In this document: one piece after another, positions 1 to 7,705 of the stretch
Layout: each line of letters starts with the position of its first letter
Numbering within the stretch: position 1 is the first letter of the stretch
Assembly (NCBI GenBank): GCA_016194635.1
Contig: JACQBC010000026.1
Span: 1 to 64,000 of the forward strand
Direction of reading: 5' to 3'
DNA length: 64,000 nucleotides
DNA from: Gammaproteobacteria bacterium
GTDB lineage: Bacteria > Pseudomonadota > Gammaproteobacteria > UBA6429 > Thiohalophilaceae
Translations under genes and position numbers: made by a program
The notes under the pieces: model-generated
Database searches by the model: none
The model's input: the letters and a program-made list of their open reading frames with translations, nothing else
Told to the model about the DNA's origin: nothing

Positions 1-133
1 AGGCCTTGATAAGGGTTATCCGTAGGCTTTCCAATAGTGCAGTAGGCGTGGGTTCTTGGCAGTTCACCCCCGGCAGCGCTTCGATCCAGCCTTCGGGAAC
101 TTGTGTAACCACCGCGGTGTACTCACCGCGCAT
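1..133 (-). CDS. HicB-like antitoxin, N-terminal fragment (cut by window edge)
   Basis: Reading the minus strand from the ATG at 133 gives 44 residues that start MRGEYTAVV and continue with GWIEALPGVNCQEPTPTALLESL. The pattern of a short beta strand, then a proline-glycine turn with a cysteine, then a helix rich in A/L/E is that of the HicB RNase-H-like fold (compare YVAYVPELPGCHSQGDTLEEAL in the family). HicB neutralises the mRNA interferase HicA. The gene continues beyond base 1, so its DNA-binding end cannot be judged. No hicA-sized open frame lies upstream between 134 and 440, so this may be a solitary HicB-fold protein. The start is uncertain because the ribosome-binding site is weak and the frame stays open upstream. 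Confidence 0.5.
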   Translation of the reverse strand, partial: MRGEYTAVVTQVPEGWIEALPGVNCQEPTPTALLESLRITLIKA

Positions 134-438
134 GACGGCAAGCTCTTGTGATTTGGAGAATGATTGGACCGTATTGAGCCGATGGGCGTCAAGGGGGTAT
201 ACAAGGCGGTGTGTGCGTAACCCGGCAACATCCGCTGACGTGGGCCCCGAGGCGGGGGTATCGTAGCTTCGAGAATGCCTTTTTGGTATAAACTTACCCA
301 TTGCCGGTTTGCCAGAATAATGCCGGTTGTTGGACCGATAAAACCAAGGTAATCCTTAAATATAGGGCAGGTAAAATACTGGTCACCGAGGCAAAGGCTG
401 TTGCGTGATATTAGCGTGGTTATAGTTGCAGTGAATAT

Positions 439-468
439 AAAACAGGCCCTGATGAATTCATCAGGGCC
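439..468 (-). terminator. Intrinsic terminator of ssrA
   Basis: Bases 445-468 form a perfect 24-base palindrome with half site GGCCCTGATGAA. On the minus strand it is followed by TGTTTTAT. It lies 8 bases beyond the CCA end of the tmRNA, as expected for the ssrA terminator. Confidence 0.85.
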
Positions 469-475
469 GGGTGGT

Positions 476-830
476 TGGTGGAGGCGGCGGGAATCGAACC
501 CGCGTCCGTAAGTTCTCCGCCATCGGATCTACATGCGTAGCCACGTTATTAATTTAACGTGGCGCTACCCAACGGGCAGGGAAAACGACACGCGATTTCA
601 GTGAGTTTTAGACGCTAATGATCCTGAACAAATCACGCGGCGAGCTTGTGATGATGACCGCTGAGTAGAACACACAAGCATGACTCAGTCAGCGGTTAGC
701 CGGGATTAAGCGGCTAAAGCGTAGTTGTCGTCGTTGGCAACTATAAGTTTTGCAGCTGTATTTACGAGGTAGTCTGCGCCTCGGCACGCACCTTTGGTTT
801 TGACACCCACGTCGAAGCCATGTCGCCCCC
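476..830 (-). ncRNA. ssrA: Transfer-messenger RNA (tmRNA)
   Basis: tmRNA rescues ribosomes stalled on broken mRNAs and tags the nascent protein for proteolysis, acting with SmpB (next gene). The minus strand begins GGGGGCGACATGG at 830 and ends with the tRNA-like T arm GGTTCGATTC and CGCCTCCACCA at 476. The reading frame near 735-700 encodes ANDDNYALAA followed by TAA, the typical gammaproteobacterial degradation tag (ANDENYALAA in E. coli). The length of about 355 bases is usual. A perfect palindromic terminator follows. The 5' and 3' ends pair as the acceptor stem (GGGGGCG with CGCCTCC). Confidence 0.97.
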
Positions 831-844
831 AAGATTGCCTGTCT

Positions 845-872
845 ACGATATAGATTTATTGGGAAAATTCAA
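845..872 (-). promoter_or_regulatory. Probable ssrA promoter
   Basis: On the minus strand TTGAAT (872-867) and TATCGT (850-845) are separated by 16 bases. They lie just upstream of the mature tmRNA 5' end at 830 and leave room for a short leader to be removed by RNase P. The -10 is weak, so this is tentative. Confidence 0.4.
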
Positions 873-935
873 GTGTTGTAATACGACGGGGGATTCGCCC
901 TCACCCCGGCCATGTCCTTTGGGAGAGGGAGTCTA

Positions 936-1421
936 TTACTTGGCCTTGGTTTTAAACAGGCGTTGTTTTTCGCGTTGCCAGTCGCGTTCTTTTTCGCTGG
1001 CGCGTTTGTCGTGGAGTTGTTTGCCTTTGGCCAGGGCGATTTCGAGTTTGGCGCGGCGGTGTTTCCAATACAGGGCGGTGGGGATGAGGGTGTACCCCTT
1101 GCGTTCCACTGCGCCGATGAGTTTATTTAATTCTTGACGGTGTAGAAGTAATTTTCGGGTACGGGTGGCGTCGGGCAGGATGTGGGTCGACGCGGTGAGT
1201 AGCGGGGTGATGAGGGCGCCTAATAAAAAGGCTTCGCCATTTTTAACGATCACATAACTGTCGATCAATTGTACGCGGCCGGCGCGCAGGCTTTTGACTT
1301 CCCAGCCTTGCAGGACCAGTCCGGTCTCGAAGCGATCCTCTAATATATAGTCGTGGCGGGATTTTTTATTCAGCGCAATAGTGCCGGAGGTTTGCTGCTG
1401 CTTGGTCTTAGGTTTGTTCAT
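936..1421 (-). CDS. smpB: SsrA-binding protein SmpB
   Basis: SmpB binds the tRNA-like domain of tmRNA and places it in the A site of stalled ribosomes. The 161-residue protein has the usual length and signatures: [20 protein letters not shown], then [14 protein letters not shown], a central beta barrel, and the basic tail [17 protein letters not shown] that inserts in the mRNA channel. It lies 105 bases upstream of ssrA on the same strand, the common arrangement. The extended N-terminus ([13 protein letters not shown]) is unstructured. It diverges from ratA, with an 81-base gap that must hold both promoters. Confidence 0.97.
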   Translation of the reverse strand: MNKPKTKQQQTSGTIALNKKSRHDYILEDRFETGLVLQGWEVKSLRAGRVQLIDSYVIVKNGEAFLLGALITPLLTASTHILPDATRTRKLLLHRQELNKLIGAVERKGYTLIPTALYWKHRRAKLEIALAKGKQLHDKRASEKERDWQREKQRLFKTKAK

Positions 1422-1502
1422 GCGGGCATTATAACCGAGGGTGATTTACTTGCGACGAAATGATTTATACTGCAGCGGGGTGGTGAGGTTACTGAGTTTA
1501 GC

Positions 1503-1934
1503 GTGACAAAAATTCATAAAAGTGCCTTGGTAGGTTATTCACCCTCCCAAATGTATGCCTTGGTGGATGACATTGATGCTTACCATCGGTTTTTACCCTG
1601 GTGTCGGCATAGCCAGGTGTTGCGACGCGAGGCGGAGCTGGTCGAGGCGCGGCTGGATATCGCCTATGGCAAACTGCATAAGGGGTTTAGCACGCGTAAT
1701 CGCAACGTGGCCGAGCAGAGTATTGTCATGGAATTGATCGACGGGCCGTTTCGGGCCTTGCATGGCGTCTGGAGCTTTCTGCCCTTGGGCGACGAGGGTT
1801 GTAAAATCACCCTGGATATGGAATTTGAGTTTGCCAATCCGCTGTTGGCGTTAACCGTAGGGCCGGTGTTTAGTCAAATTGCCAGCTCGATGGTCGATGC
1901 CTTCACTCAACGGGCCAAAGACGTGTATGGATGA
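1503..1934 (+). CDS. ratA: RatA family START-domain protein
   Basis: This 143-residue protein is a START/polyketide cyclase-like small-ligand fold. The family includes E. coli RatA, described as an inhibitor of 70S ribosome association, and mitochondrial COQ10, which binds ubiquinone. The signature MTKIHKSALVGYSPSQMYALVDDIDAYHRFLPWC is at the N-terminus and a long C-terminal helix (SQIASSMVDAFTQRAKDVYG) closes the cavity. The start is GTG at 1503. It overlaps ratB by 8 bases, so the two are translationally coupled. Whether it acts on ribosomes or in quinone biology cannot be told from sequence. Confidence 0.93.
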   Translation: MTKIHKSALVGYSPSQMYALVDDIDAYHRFLPWCRHSQVLRREAELVEARLDIAYGKLHKGFSTRNRNVAEQSIVMELIDGPFRALHGVWSFLPLGDEGCKITLDMEFEFANPLLALTVGPVFSQIASSMVDAFTQRAKDVYG

Positions 1935-2274
1935 TCCCACGCTTGTGTGGGTTGAGGTCGCTTATGCCACTCCAGAGCGACAAGTGATTATTCCCCTGCA
2001 GGTCGCGCCGGGGACAACGGTAGGGCAGGCCATTGTAGCCTCCGGCATCGTAGCGATATTTCCTGAGATCGATCCGCAAAAAAATCCTGTTGGTATTTTT
2101 AGTCTATTGGTTAGTTTAGACACGCTGGTGCAAGCCCGCGATCGGGTGGAAATTTACCGTCCCTTGCAGGCTGATCCGAAGGAGTCGCGGCGGCGGCGGG
2201 CGGAGAAAAAACGCCGCCTCAAACCGCAAAAGCGGCGTTTCAAGCCACTTAGGAATCGAGGTGTTAAACGCTAA
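1927..2274 (+). CDS. ratB: RatB (UPF0125) family protein
   Basis: A 115-residue protein with a ubiquitin-like beta-grasp core: VWVEVAYATPERQVIIPLQVAPGTTVGQAIVASGI, then KNPVGIFSLLVSLDTLVQARDRVEIYRPLQADPKESRRRRAEKKR. This is the usual RatB/YfjF pattern of an acidic-basic linker after a RPL.ADPKE motif. The ATG at 1927 overlaps the end of ratA and fits the family start; a longer frame from 1879 only reads through ratA. The C-terminus is very rich in Arg and Lys, which may bind nucleic acid. The molecular function of the family is unclear despite its toxin-antitoxin name. Confidence 0.88.
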   Translation: MDDPTLVWVEVAYATPERQVIIPLQVAPGTTVGQAIVASGIVAIFPEIDPQKNPVGIFSLLVSLDTLVQARDRVEIYRPLQADPKESRRRRAEKKRRLKPQKRRFKPLRNRGVKR

Positions 2275-2282
2275 ATGTATGA

Positions 2283-2609
2283 CTACGGGATTACCGGACT
2301 GGAGCCAAGCTCGCTGTCATCGATTTTTTCCAACACGTCATCTTTGAAGGTAAGGGTGAGGCGTTGTTTTATCATTGGCGCGTTGGGTTTTTTGAGGGTG
2401 TAGATATAGTCCCAGCGGTTGCGATGAAAGGGGTCTTGAAGAAGCGGGGTGCCCATCAAAAAACTCACCTGTTTTTTATTCATGCCCAGAGTGAGTTTTT
2501 TAACCTGTTCGGTCTCAATCACATTGCCCTGTTGTATATTGGGCCGGTAAGCCGTACAAGCGGACAGGGCGCTACATAACATTACTAGGGCGGCGGTTAA
2601 ATTTCGCAT
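2283..2609 (-). CDS. bamE: Outer-membrane assembly lipoprotein BamE
   Basis: BamE (SmpA/OmlA) is a small lipoprotein of the BAM complex that folds beta-barrel proteins into the outer membrane. The 108-residue product has a signal peptide ending in the lipobox LSAC (Cys18), followed by the family motif YRPNIQQGNVIETEQVKKLTLGMNKKQVSFLMGTPLLQDPFH and WDYIYTL, with an alpha-alpha-beta-beta-beta order. It is convergent with ratB (8-base gap) and divergent from fur, so the fur promoter overlaps its start. The same fur-bamE-ratB-ratA arrangement is common in gammaproteobacteria. Confidence 0.96.
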   Translation of the reverse strand: MRNLTAALVMLCSALSACTAYRPNIQQGNVIETEQVKKLTLGMNKKQVSFLMGTPLLQDPFHRNRWDYIYTLKKPNAPMIKQRLTLTFKDDVLEKIDDSELGSSPVIP

Positions 2610-2682
2610 GGGGTGGCCAAATCGCGGTATAATTCGCGCCGATCATACCCCAAACCTTCGATCATGTCTGCGGGGGACTACC

Positions 2683-3105
2683 ATGGAAACATCAGATATT
2701 AAAAAAGCCGGGCTCAAGGCCACGGTGCCGCGCATCAAAATTCTGCATATCTTAGAAAACAGCCAACGTCGGCATATGAGCGCTGAAGAGGTTTACAAAA
2801 TGTTGCTGGAAAGTGGCGACGATATTGGGTTGGCGACGGTGTATCGCGTCTTGACCCAGTTCGAACAAGCCGGGATGGTCAAGCGTCACCATTTTGAAAC
2901 CGGGCAGGCGGTGTTTGAGATCGAACACGGCACCCACCACGACCATATCCTGTGTGTGAAATGCGGCCGGGTGGACGAGTTTGTCGATGAAACCATCGAA
3001 CAACGGCAACGCGCGATTGCGCAACAAAAAGGTTATGCGATGACCGATCACTCGTTGTATATCTACGGTATTTGCGCGCAGTGTCAGCAGAAAAAACCGG
3101 TATAG
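2683..3105 (+). CDS. fur: Ferric uptake regulator Fur
   Basis: Fur is the iron-responsive repressor of uptake genes. The 140-residue protein has the N-terminal winged helix with LKATVPRIKILHILE and GLATVYRVLTQFEQAGMVKRHHFE, then the metal-binding core GTHHDHILCVKCGRVDEF, and the C-terminal pair CAQCQQKKPV (a CxxC). The histidine cluster HHDH and the two CxxC pairs match the structural zinc site. The ATG at 2683 follows GGGGGAC, and a TATAAT at 2628-2633 lies 50 bases upstream. The frame is open back to 2608 but that part has no similarity to Fur. Confidence 0.97.
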   Translation: METSDIKKAGLKATVPRIKILHILENSQRRHMSAEEVYKMLLESGDDIGLATVYRVLTQFEQAGMVKRHHFETGQAVFEIEHGTHHDHILCVKCGRVDEFVDETIEQRQRAIAQQKGYAMTDHSLYIYGICAQCQQKKPV

Positions 3106-3147
3106 TAATTTTTAAAAAGATCACTGGCGTCGAGCATCGTTGCAGAT

Positions 3148-4821
3148 TCACACCTGTGCGCGTTCGATCATCTCTTGGGCATGGGAGCGGGTTTGTTCGG
3201 TGATTTGAACGCCGCCGAGCATGCGTGCGATTTCGTCCACGCGTTGTTGTTTTTCCAAAGGTTGGATTTTGGTGACGGTGGTATTTTTGTTGATGTGCTT
3301 GCTGACTTGTAAATGCTGGTGACCCAGTGCTGCGACTTGCGGCAAATGGGTGACGCATACCACTTGGCGGTGTTGCCCCAAGGCGCGCAATTGCAAGCCG
3401 ACCAATTCCGCCACCCGACCGCCGATGCCGACATCCACTTCATCGAAGATCAAGGTTGGGATACGCGCGGCTTGCGCGGTGATGACTTGAATCGCGAGGC
3501 TAATCCGCGAGAGTTCTCCCCCGGAGGCGATTTTGCTCAAGGGCCGCAGCGGTTGGCCTGGGTTGGCACTGACCAAGAATTCAATCTGTTCACGGCCGTG
3601 GAGGGAGTAATGTTCTTCATTCAGAGTTTCGAGATTCACTGAGAATTTGCCACCTTGTAGGCTCAGACCCTGCATACTGTCGGTGACTTTTGCGGTTAAT
3701 TGTTTGGCGGTTTTGATTCGACTTTGAGATAAGGTGGCGGCCAGATCAAGGTAGCCCTGTTTGGCTTGGATCACTTGTTTGAGCAGGGAGTCTAAATGAA
3801 AGTCCGCGTGTTCGAGTTGATCGAGTTCGGTTTGTAGGCGGGGTAGCACCGTGGCCAATTCCTGCGGCGGCACGCGGTGTTTGCGGGCCAGTTGTAAAAT
3901 ATCCCCCAGACGTTGTTCGACTTCGGTCAAGCGTGCCGGGTCTAATTCTAAATCATCGGCATAGCGGCGTAATTCGCCGCCGGCTTCTTGCAAGGCAATC
4001 AAGGCGTTGTTCAGCAGTTCTTGTGTGGTGGCGAGTTTAGTGTCCAACTGCGCGAGGGATTGTATTTCGCTGACGCAGTGCGCCAACATTCCCTCGATCG
4101 CCGTCTGTTCATTTTCGGTTAGCGCTTCCAAACACTGTTGCACGGTGTGTAATAATTGATTGGCGTTGGCCAAGCGTTTGTGGTCTTGTTCTAAAGCGGC
4201 ATATTCCCCGGCTTGCACGTCCAGGGCTTGTAATTCTTTGACTTGATGACGCAGTAAGTCCAGGCGTTGGTCACGATCACGGCCGGCACTGCGCAATTGG
4301 TCGATCTCGCGTTCCAATGCTTGCCACTGCTGATAGGCAGACGATACTTGTGTGACCAGCGTGTGGTGAGCGGCGTAGTTATCCAATAATTCGCGTTGTA
4401 TATCGCGGCTCAATAAGGATTGGTGTTCGTGCTGGCCGTGCAGGTCAACCAGCATTTCGCCCAATTCGCGCAGTTGCGCAATTGTCGAAGGGATGCCGTT
4501 GATAAACGATTTAGACGGGCCGGTGGCGCTGATGGTACGGCGGATAATACATTCCTCGGCACTATTCATCTGGTGATCGACCAGCCACTGTTCGGCCTGC
4601 GGTGCGTCGTGGGTGCTAAAGCTGACGCTGATCTCGGCCTTTTCCGCGCCGTGACGAATCACCAGCGGGTCGGCGCGATCTCCCAGGGCCAGGCCCAAGG
4701 CATCCAGTAGAATCGATTTGCCCGCGCCGGTTTCACCGGTGAGCACGCTCAGACCCGGTTCAAATTCAATATCCAGTTTATCGACGATGGCGAAGTTCCA
4801 AATGTGAATATGGGTCAGCAT
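3148..4821 (-). CDS. recN: DNA repair protein RecN
   Basis: RecN is an SMC-like ATPase that acts at double-strand breaks. The 557-residue protein has Walker A GETGAGKSILLDALGLALGDRAD near residue 30, a long coiled coil (about 150-360) rich in Q/L/E, the signature SGGELSRISLAIQ, and Walker B TLIFDEVDVGIGGRVAE near 440. It follows nadK by 8 bases on the same strand and so is probably cotranscribed with it. No LexA-type box CTGT-N8-ACAG is visible directly before the start, which differs from E. coli where recN is strongly SOS controlled. Confidence 0.96.
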   Translation of the reverse strand: MLTHIHIWNFAIVDKLDIEFEPGLSVLTGETGAGKSILLDALGLALGDRADPLVIRHGAEKAEISVSFSTHDAPQAEQWLVDHQMNSAEECIIRRTISATGPSKSFINGIPSTIAQLRELGEMLVDLHGQHEHQSLLSRDIQRELLDNYAAHHTLVTQVSSAYQQWQALEREIDQLRSAGRDRDQRLDLLRHQVKELQALDVQAGEYAALEQDHKRLANANQLLHTVQQCLEALTENEQTAIEGMLAHCVSEIQSLAQLDTKLATTQELLNNALIALQEAGGELRRYADDLELDPARLTEVEQRLGDILQLARKHRVPPQELATVLPRLQTELDQLEHADFHLDSLLKQVIQAKQGYLDLAATLSQSRIKTAKQLTAKVTDSMQGLSLQGGKFSVNLETLNEEHYSLHGREQIEFLVSANPGQPLRPLSKIASGGELSRISLAIQVITAQAARIPTLIFDEVDVGIGGRVAELVGLQLRALGQHRQVVCVTHLPQVAALGHQHLQVSKHINKNTTVTKIQPLEKQQRVDEIARMLGGVQITEQTRSHAQEMIERAQV

Positions 4822-4829
4822 AGCGCCTA

Positions 4830-5711
4830 TTATACCTGTTCGCCCCAGTGCAATTTGGCGCGTAGGGTTAGATAATAATCGTGTTTCATGGGATGGATGA
4901 GCCGCACCGTCTGGGCCTTGCGTTGTATCATGACTTTGTCCCCGGACACCAGCCCCATGTTGATCTGGCCGTCACAGGTGACCTGCGCTTGGGTATGGGG
5001 CCCGTCACAGACAATGATTTCAATCGTGCTGTCGCCATCGACCACGATCGGCCGGTAGCTCATCGAATGTGGGCAGATCGGCACCAGTTCGATGGCATTC
5101 ATGTCCGGCTCGATGATCGGGCCGCCGCCCGAAAGGGCATACGCGGTTGAGCCGGTGGGGGTGGAGACGATCAGGCCATCGCCGCGCATGCGATTGAGCA
5201 GCCGGCCGTTGATATAACATTCGGTTTCAATCATCCGCGCCACATCCCATTTGTGTACCACCACATCGTTAAAGGCGTCGCTGACCGAGGGTTCTTGTTG
5301 TTTGTGGGTAATCGTGGCGGTAAGGATCATGCGGTGTTCTTCCAGATAATTACCGTCAAACACTTCCGTCAGGCGCTCGGTCATATCAGCGGGTGAGATG
5401 TCCACTAAGAAGCCTAAACGGCCGAGGTTGATCCCCAGGATAGCGGCATTAAAATTCACCAGTTCACGGGCGGCGCCGAGCAGGGTACCGTCTCCCCCAA
5501 CGGTGATAACCAAGTCAGCCTGCTGGGCGATCTCCCGCATGCTGGCAATGGGGTAGCCATGCATCGCGATATATTTGGCGGTGACGGCTTCCAAGAGGAT
5601 CTCGCAGCCGCGGCCGCGCAGAAATTTCCCCAGCTGTAACACAGCGGCGGCCACCGCAGGTTCGCCATACTTCCCTATAATGCCTATGGTGTGAAACGCC
5701 GCAGATTTCAT
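4830..5711 (-). CDS. nadK: NAD kinase
   Basis: NadK phosphorylates NAD to NADP. The motifs are GGDGTLLGAARELV (diphosphate-binding GGDGT), NLGRLGFL, and GDGLIVSTPTGSTAYALSGGGPI. With the ATG at 5711 (MKSAAFHTIGIIGKYGEPAV) the product is 293 residues, the usual length. An ATG three codons earlier is also possible. The frame is open to 5828, but those extra 39 residues have no family counterpart and cover the hrcA promoter region. nadK is divergent from hrcA and lies directly before recN, a common gammaproteobacterial arrangement. Confidence 0.95.
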   Translation of the reverse strand: MKSAAFHTIGIIGKYGEPAVAAAVLQLGKFLRGRGCEILLEAVTAKYIAMHGYPIASMREIAQQADLVITVGGDGTLLGAARELVNFNAAILGINLGRLGFLVDISPADMTERLTEVFDGNYLEEHRMILTATITHKQQEPSVSDAFNDVVVHKWDVARMIETECYINGRLLNRMRGDGLIVSTPTGSTAYALSGGGPIIEPDMNAIELVPICPHSMSYRPIVVDGDSTIEIIVCDGPHTQAQVTCDGQINMGLVSGDKVMIQRKAQTVRLIHPMKHDYYLTLRAKLHWGEQV

Positions 5712-5786
5712 CTCAATCATCCTAATTATCCGAAGTGCACACGTTAGCATAAGCCGGCGCGGCCAGGCTATGGAGCGTCCGACACC

Positions 5787-5816
5787 TTGACTTGTGGTTT
5801 GCCGGGTTGCTACTTT
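5787..5816 (+). promoter_or_regulatory. Probable hrcA promoter
   Basis: TTGACT (5787-5792), an 18-base spacer and TACTTT (5811-5816) lie directly upstream of the CIRCE element. HrcA bound there would cover the transcription start, so the geometry fits repression. Confidence 0.5.
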
Positions 5817-5821
5817 TTCAA

Positions 5822-5848
5822 TTAGCACTTAACGTAGTTGATTGCTAA
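5822..5848 (+). promoter_or_regulatory. CIRCE operator (HrcA binding site)
   Basis: The bases are TTAGCACTT, nine spacer bases, then GATTGCTAA. The consensus is TTAGCACTC-N9-GAGTGCTAA; each half matches at 8 of 9 positions and the 9-base spacer is exact. It lies 26 bases before the hrcA start codon, so HrcA should repress its own cluster. Confidence 0.9.
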
Positions 5849-5874
5849 TACCCCAGCCAAGGTGATTTGACCGA

Positions 5875-6933
5875 ATGCCGCGTCGTCCTAACCCACCTCT
5901 TTCGGTCGCCTTGACCAACGAACGTGCTCAAGCCCTGCTTAAGACGCTGATTGAGCGGTATATCCGCGAAGGCCAGCCGATCGGTTCGCGTACCCTGGCC
6001 AAAGATGCCGGCATGGCCTTATCGCCCGCCACGGTGCGTAACGTGTTGTCCGATTTAGAAGACTTAGGGCTGATTAAAGCACCGCACACCTCGGCCGGGC
6101 GGATCCCCACGGTGCGGGGTTACCGGCTGTTTGTGGACAGTCTGTTGACAATCAAACCCATGCGTAACCTGGAGGTCGAGAAGCTCCGCCAGGAACTCAT
6201 CTGTGATCTGACCCCCGAGGCCGTTATCAACACGGCCTCGGCGATGCTCTCCAAGATTACCGGCTTGGCAGGAGTGGTAACCTTGCCTAAGCGCGGCAGT
6301 TTACGCTTGGAGCATATCGAGTTTTTACGCTTGTCTTCGCGTAGGATCCTGGTGATTCTGGTGGTGAACGGCCAAGAAGTGCAAAATCGGGTGATCCACA
6401 CCGAGCGTGATTTCAGCCAGGCGGAATTACAAACCGCCGGAAATTTTCTCACTGCTGAATTTGGCGGTGGCGAGCTCACCCAGATCCGCGAGCGATTATT
6501 CACTAGCATGCAGCAGGCCCGGGATGCCATGCAGTCTATTATGCAGAACGTCATGAGTATCACCGATACGGTGCTGGCGCAGCAGCAGCAACACGATTAT
6601 GTGATCGCCGGACAAACCAATCTGATGGGTTATGCCGAGATGAGTGATATGGATAAATTGCGGCAATTGTTCGAGGCGTTCCATCATAAGCGCGATATCC
6701 TGCACATTTTAGATCAGTCGATTTCCGCCGAGGGCATGCAAATTTTTATCGGCGATGAATCCGGTTACCAGGCCCTGGACGAGTGTTCGCTGGTTACCGC
6801 CCCGTATAAGATCAATGACGAGGTGATCGGGGTACTGGGCGTGATTGGACCCACCCGGATGGCCTATGATCGGATCATCCCGATCGTCGATATCACTGCC
6901 AAGTTACTCAGCGCGGTATTGAAACCCGAATAA
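5875..6933 (+). CDS. hrcA: Heat-inducible transcription repressor HrcA
   Basis: HrcA represses heat-shock operons through CIRCE and needs the GroE chaperonin to stay active. The 352-residue protein has an N-terminal winged helix (ERAQALLKTLIERYIREGQPIGSRTLAK, then SPATVRNVLSDLEDLGLIKAPHTSAGRIPT) and a C-terminal GAF-like domain ending in VIGPTRMAYDRIIPIVDITAKLLS. The length and both motifs are canonical. A near-perfect CIRCE lies just upstream. It heads hrcA-grpE-dnaK-dnaJ. Enterobacteria lack HrcA, so its presence points to a deeper gammaproteobacterial lineage. Confidence 0.97.
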   Translation: MPRRPNPPLSVALTNERAQALLKTLIERYIREGQPIGSRTLAKDAGMALSPATVRNVLSDLEDLGLIKAPHTSAGRIPTVRGYRLFVDSLLTIKPMRNLEVEKLRQELICDLTPEAVINTASAMLSKITGLAGVVTLPKRGSLRLEHIEFLRLSSRRILVILVVNGQEVQNRVIHTERDFSQAELQTAGNFLTAEFGGGELTQIRERLFTSMQQARDAMQSIMQNVMSITDTVLAQQQQHDYVIAGQTNLMGYAEMSDMDKLRQLFEAFHHKRDILHILDQSISAEGMQIFIGDESGYQALDECSLVTAPYKINDEVIGVLGVIGPTRMAYDRIIPIVDITAKLLSAVLKPE

Positions 6934-7012
6934 TCGCCCCTATATCGCGCGGGATACTGAATACGACCCTCGATACCAATTATAGTGGTCTACAACGACG
7001 TAGGGAGTTTGC

Positions 7013-7582
7013 ATGAATGAACACGATACGGCCGAATCCCAGGCCGCGACATTAAGCTCGGAACAACCGTCCGCTGCGCAACCCACGGAGGTTGCGGTTT
7101 TAACGCAGACCATTACTGAACTGCAACAGCGTTTAACCACGGCCGAAGCCAAGGCCAACGAACACCGTGATGCGATGTTACGCGCCATGGCCGAGGCCGA
7201 TAATATACGCCGCCGTGCCGAGCGCGATGTGGAAAATGCGCACAAATATGCCCTGGAGCGTTTTGCGCAGGAATTATTGCCCGTGGTGGATAGCTTAGAA
7301 ATGGGCCTGGTGGCGGCTACCCAAGGCAATGAAGTTACATTGCATACCCTTAAAGAAGGTGCTGAACTGACCCTAAAGAAATTCGAATCGGTGTTGAGTA
7401 AGTTTAACGTGGCCACCATTAATCCCCTGGACCAGCCGTTTAATCCCGAATTGCATCAGGCAGTGTCCATGATCCCGGCAACCGACAAGTCACCTAATAC
7501 CGTGGTGACGGTGCTGCAGAAGGGCTACACCTTGAATGAGCGGTTGATCCGGCCTGCCATGGTCATCGTGGCACAGGGGTAA
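7013..7582 (+). CDS. grpE: Nucleotide exchange factor GrpE
   Basis: GrpE releases ADP from DnaK. The 189-residue protein has an acidic, disordered N-terminus, a long dimerising helix (TQTITELQQRLTTAEAKANEHRDAMLRAMAEADNIRRRAERDVENAHKYALERFAQELLPVVDSLEMGL in register) and the C-terminal beta domain with GKxx-type residues (FNPELHQAVSMIP, VVTVLQKGYTLNERLIRPAMVIVA). The start is ATG at 7013 behind GGGAG. It lies 79 bases after hrcA and 123 before dnaK. Confidence 0.97.
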   Translation: MNEHDTAESQAATLSSEQPSAAQPTEVAVLTQTITELQQRLTTAEAKANEHRDAMLRAMAEADNIRRRAERDVENAHKYALERFAQELLPVVDSLEMGLVAATQGNEVTLHTLKEGAELTLKKFESVLSKFNVATINPLDQPFNPELHQAVSMIPATDKSPNTVVTVLQKGYTLNERLIRPAMVIVAQG

Positions 7583-7623
7583 ACGGCCGTAGCACCTAAG
7601 CGTAGCGAGTTTTAAGCGATTGC

Positions 7624-7651
7624 CTTGAAGTTTACGGGGGAATCCCTACAT
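7624..7651 (+). promoter_or_regulatory. Sigma-32-like heat-shock promoter before dnaK
   Basis: CTTGAAG (7624-7630), 13 bases and CCCTACAT (7644-7651) resemble the sigma-32 consensus (CTTGAAA, N13-15, CCCCATnT). The site lies 55 bases before the dnaK start, so dnaKJ may have its own heat-shock promoter in addition to the HrcA-controlled one. Confidence 0.6.
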
Positions 7652-7705
7652 CGATAACACGAAAATTTGGTTTGACTGAATTAACCTAATTTGGAGAGCA
7701 AGGAA

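Noticed and set aside
820-1137. Open frame on the plus strand over smpB
   Set aside because: It overlaps the well-supported smpB on the other strand and has Arg/Ser/Cys-rich shadow composition. The tmRNA 5' end also lies inside it.
4822-4860. A LexA box before recN
   Set aside because: CTGTTCGCC is only half of CTGT-N8-ACAG, and recN is coupled to nadK by an 8-base gap.
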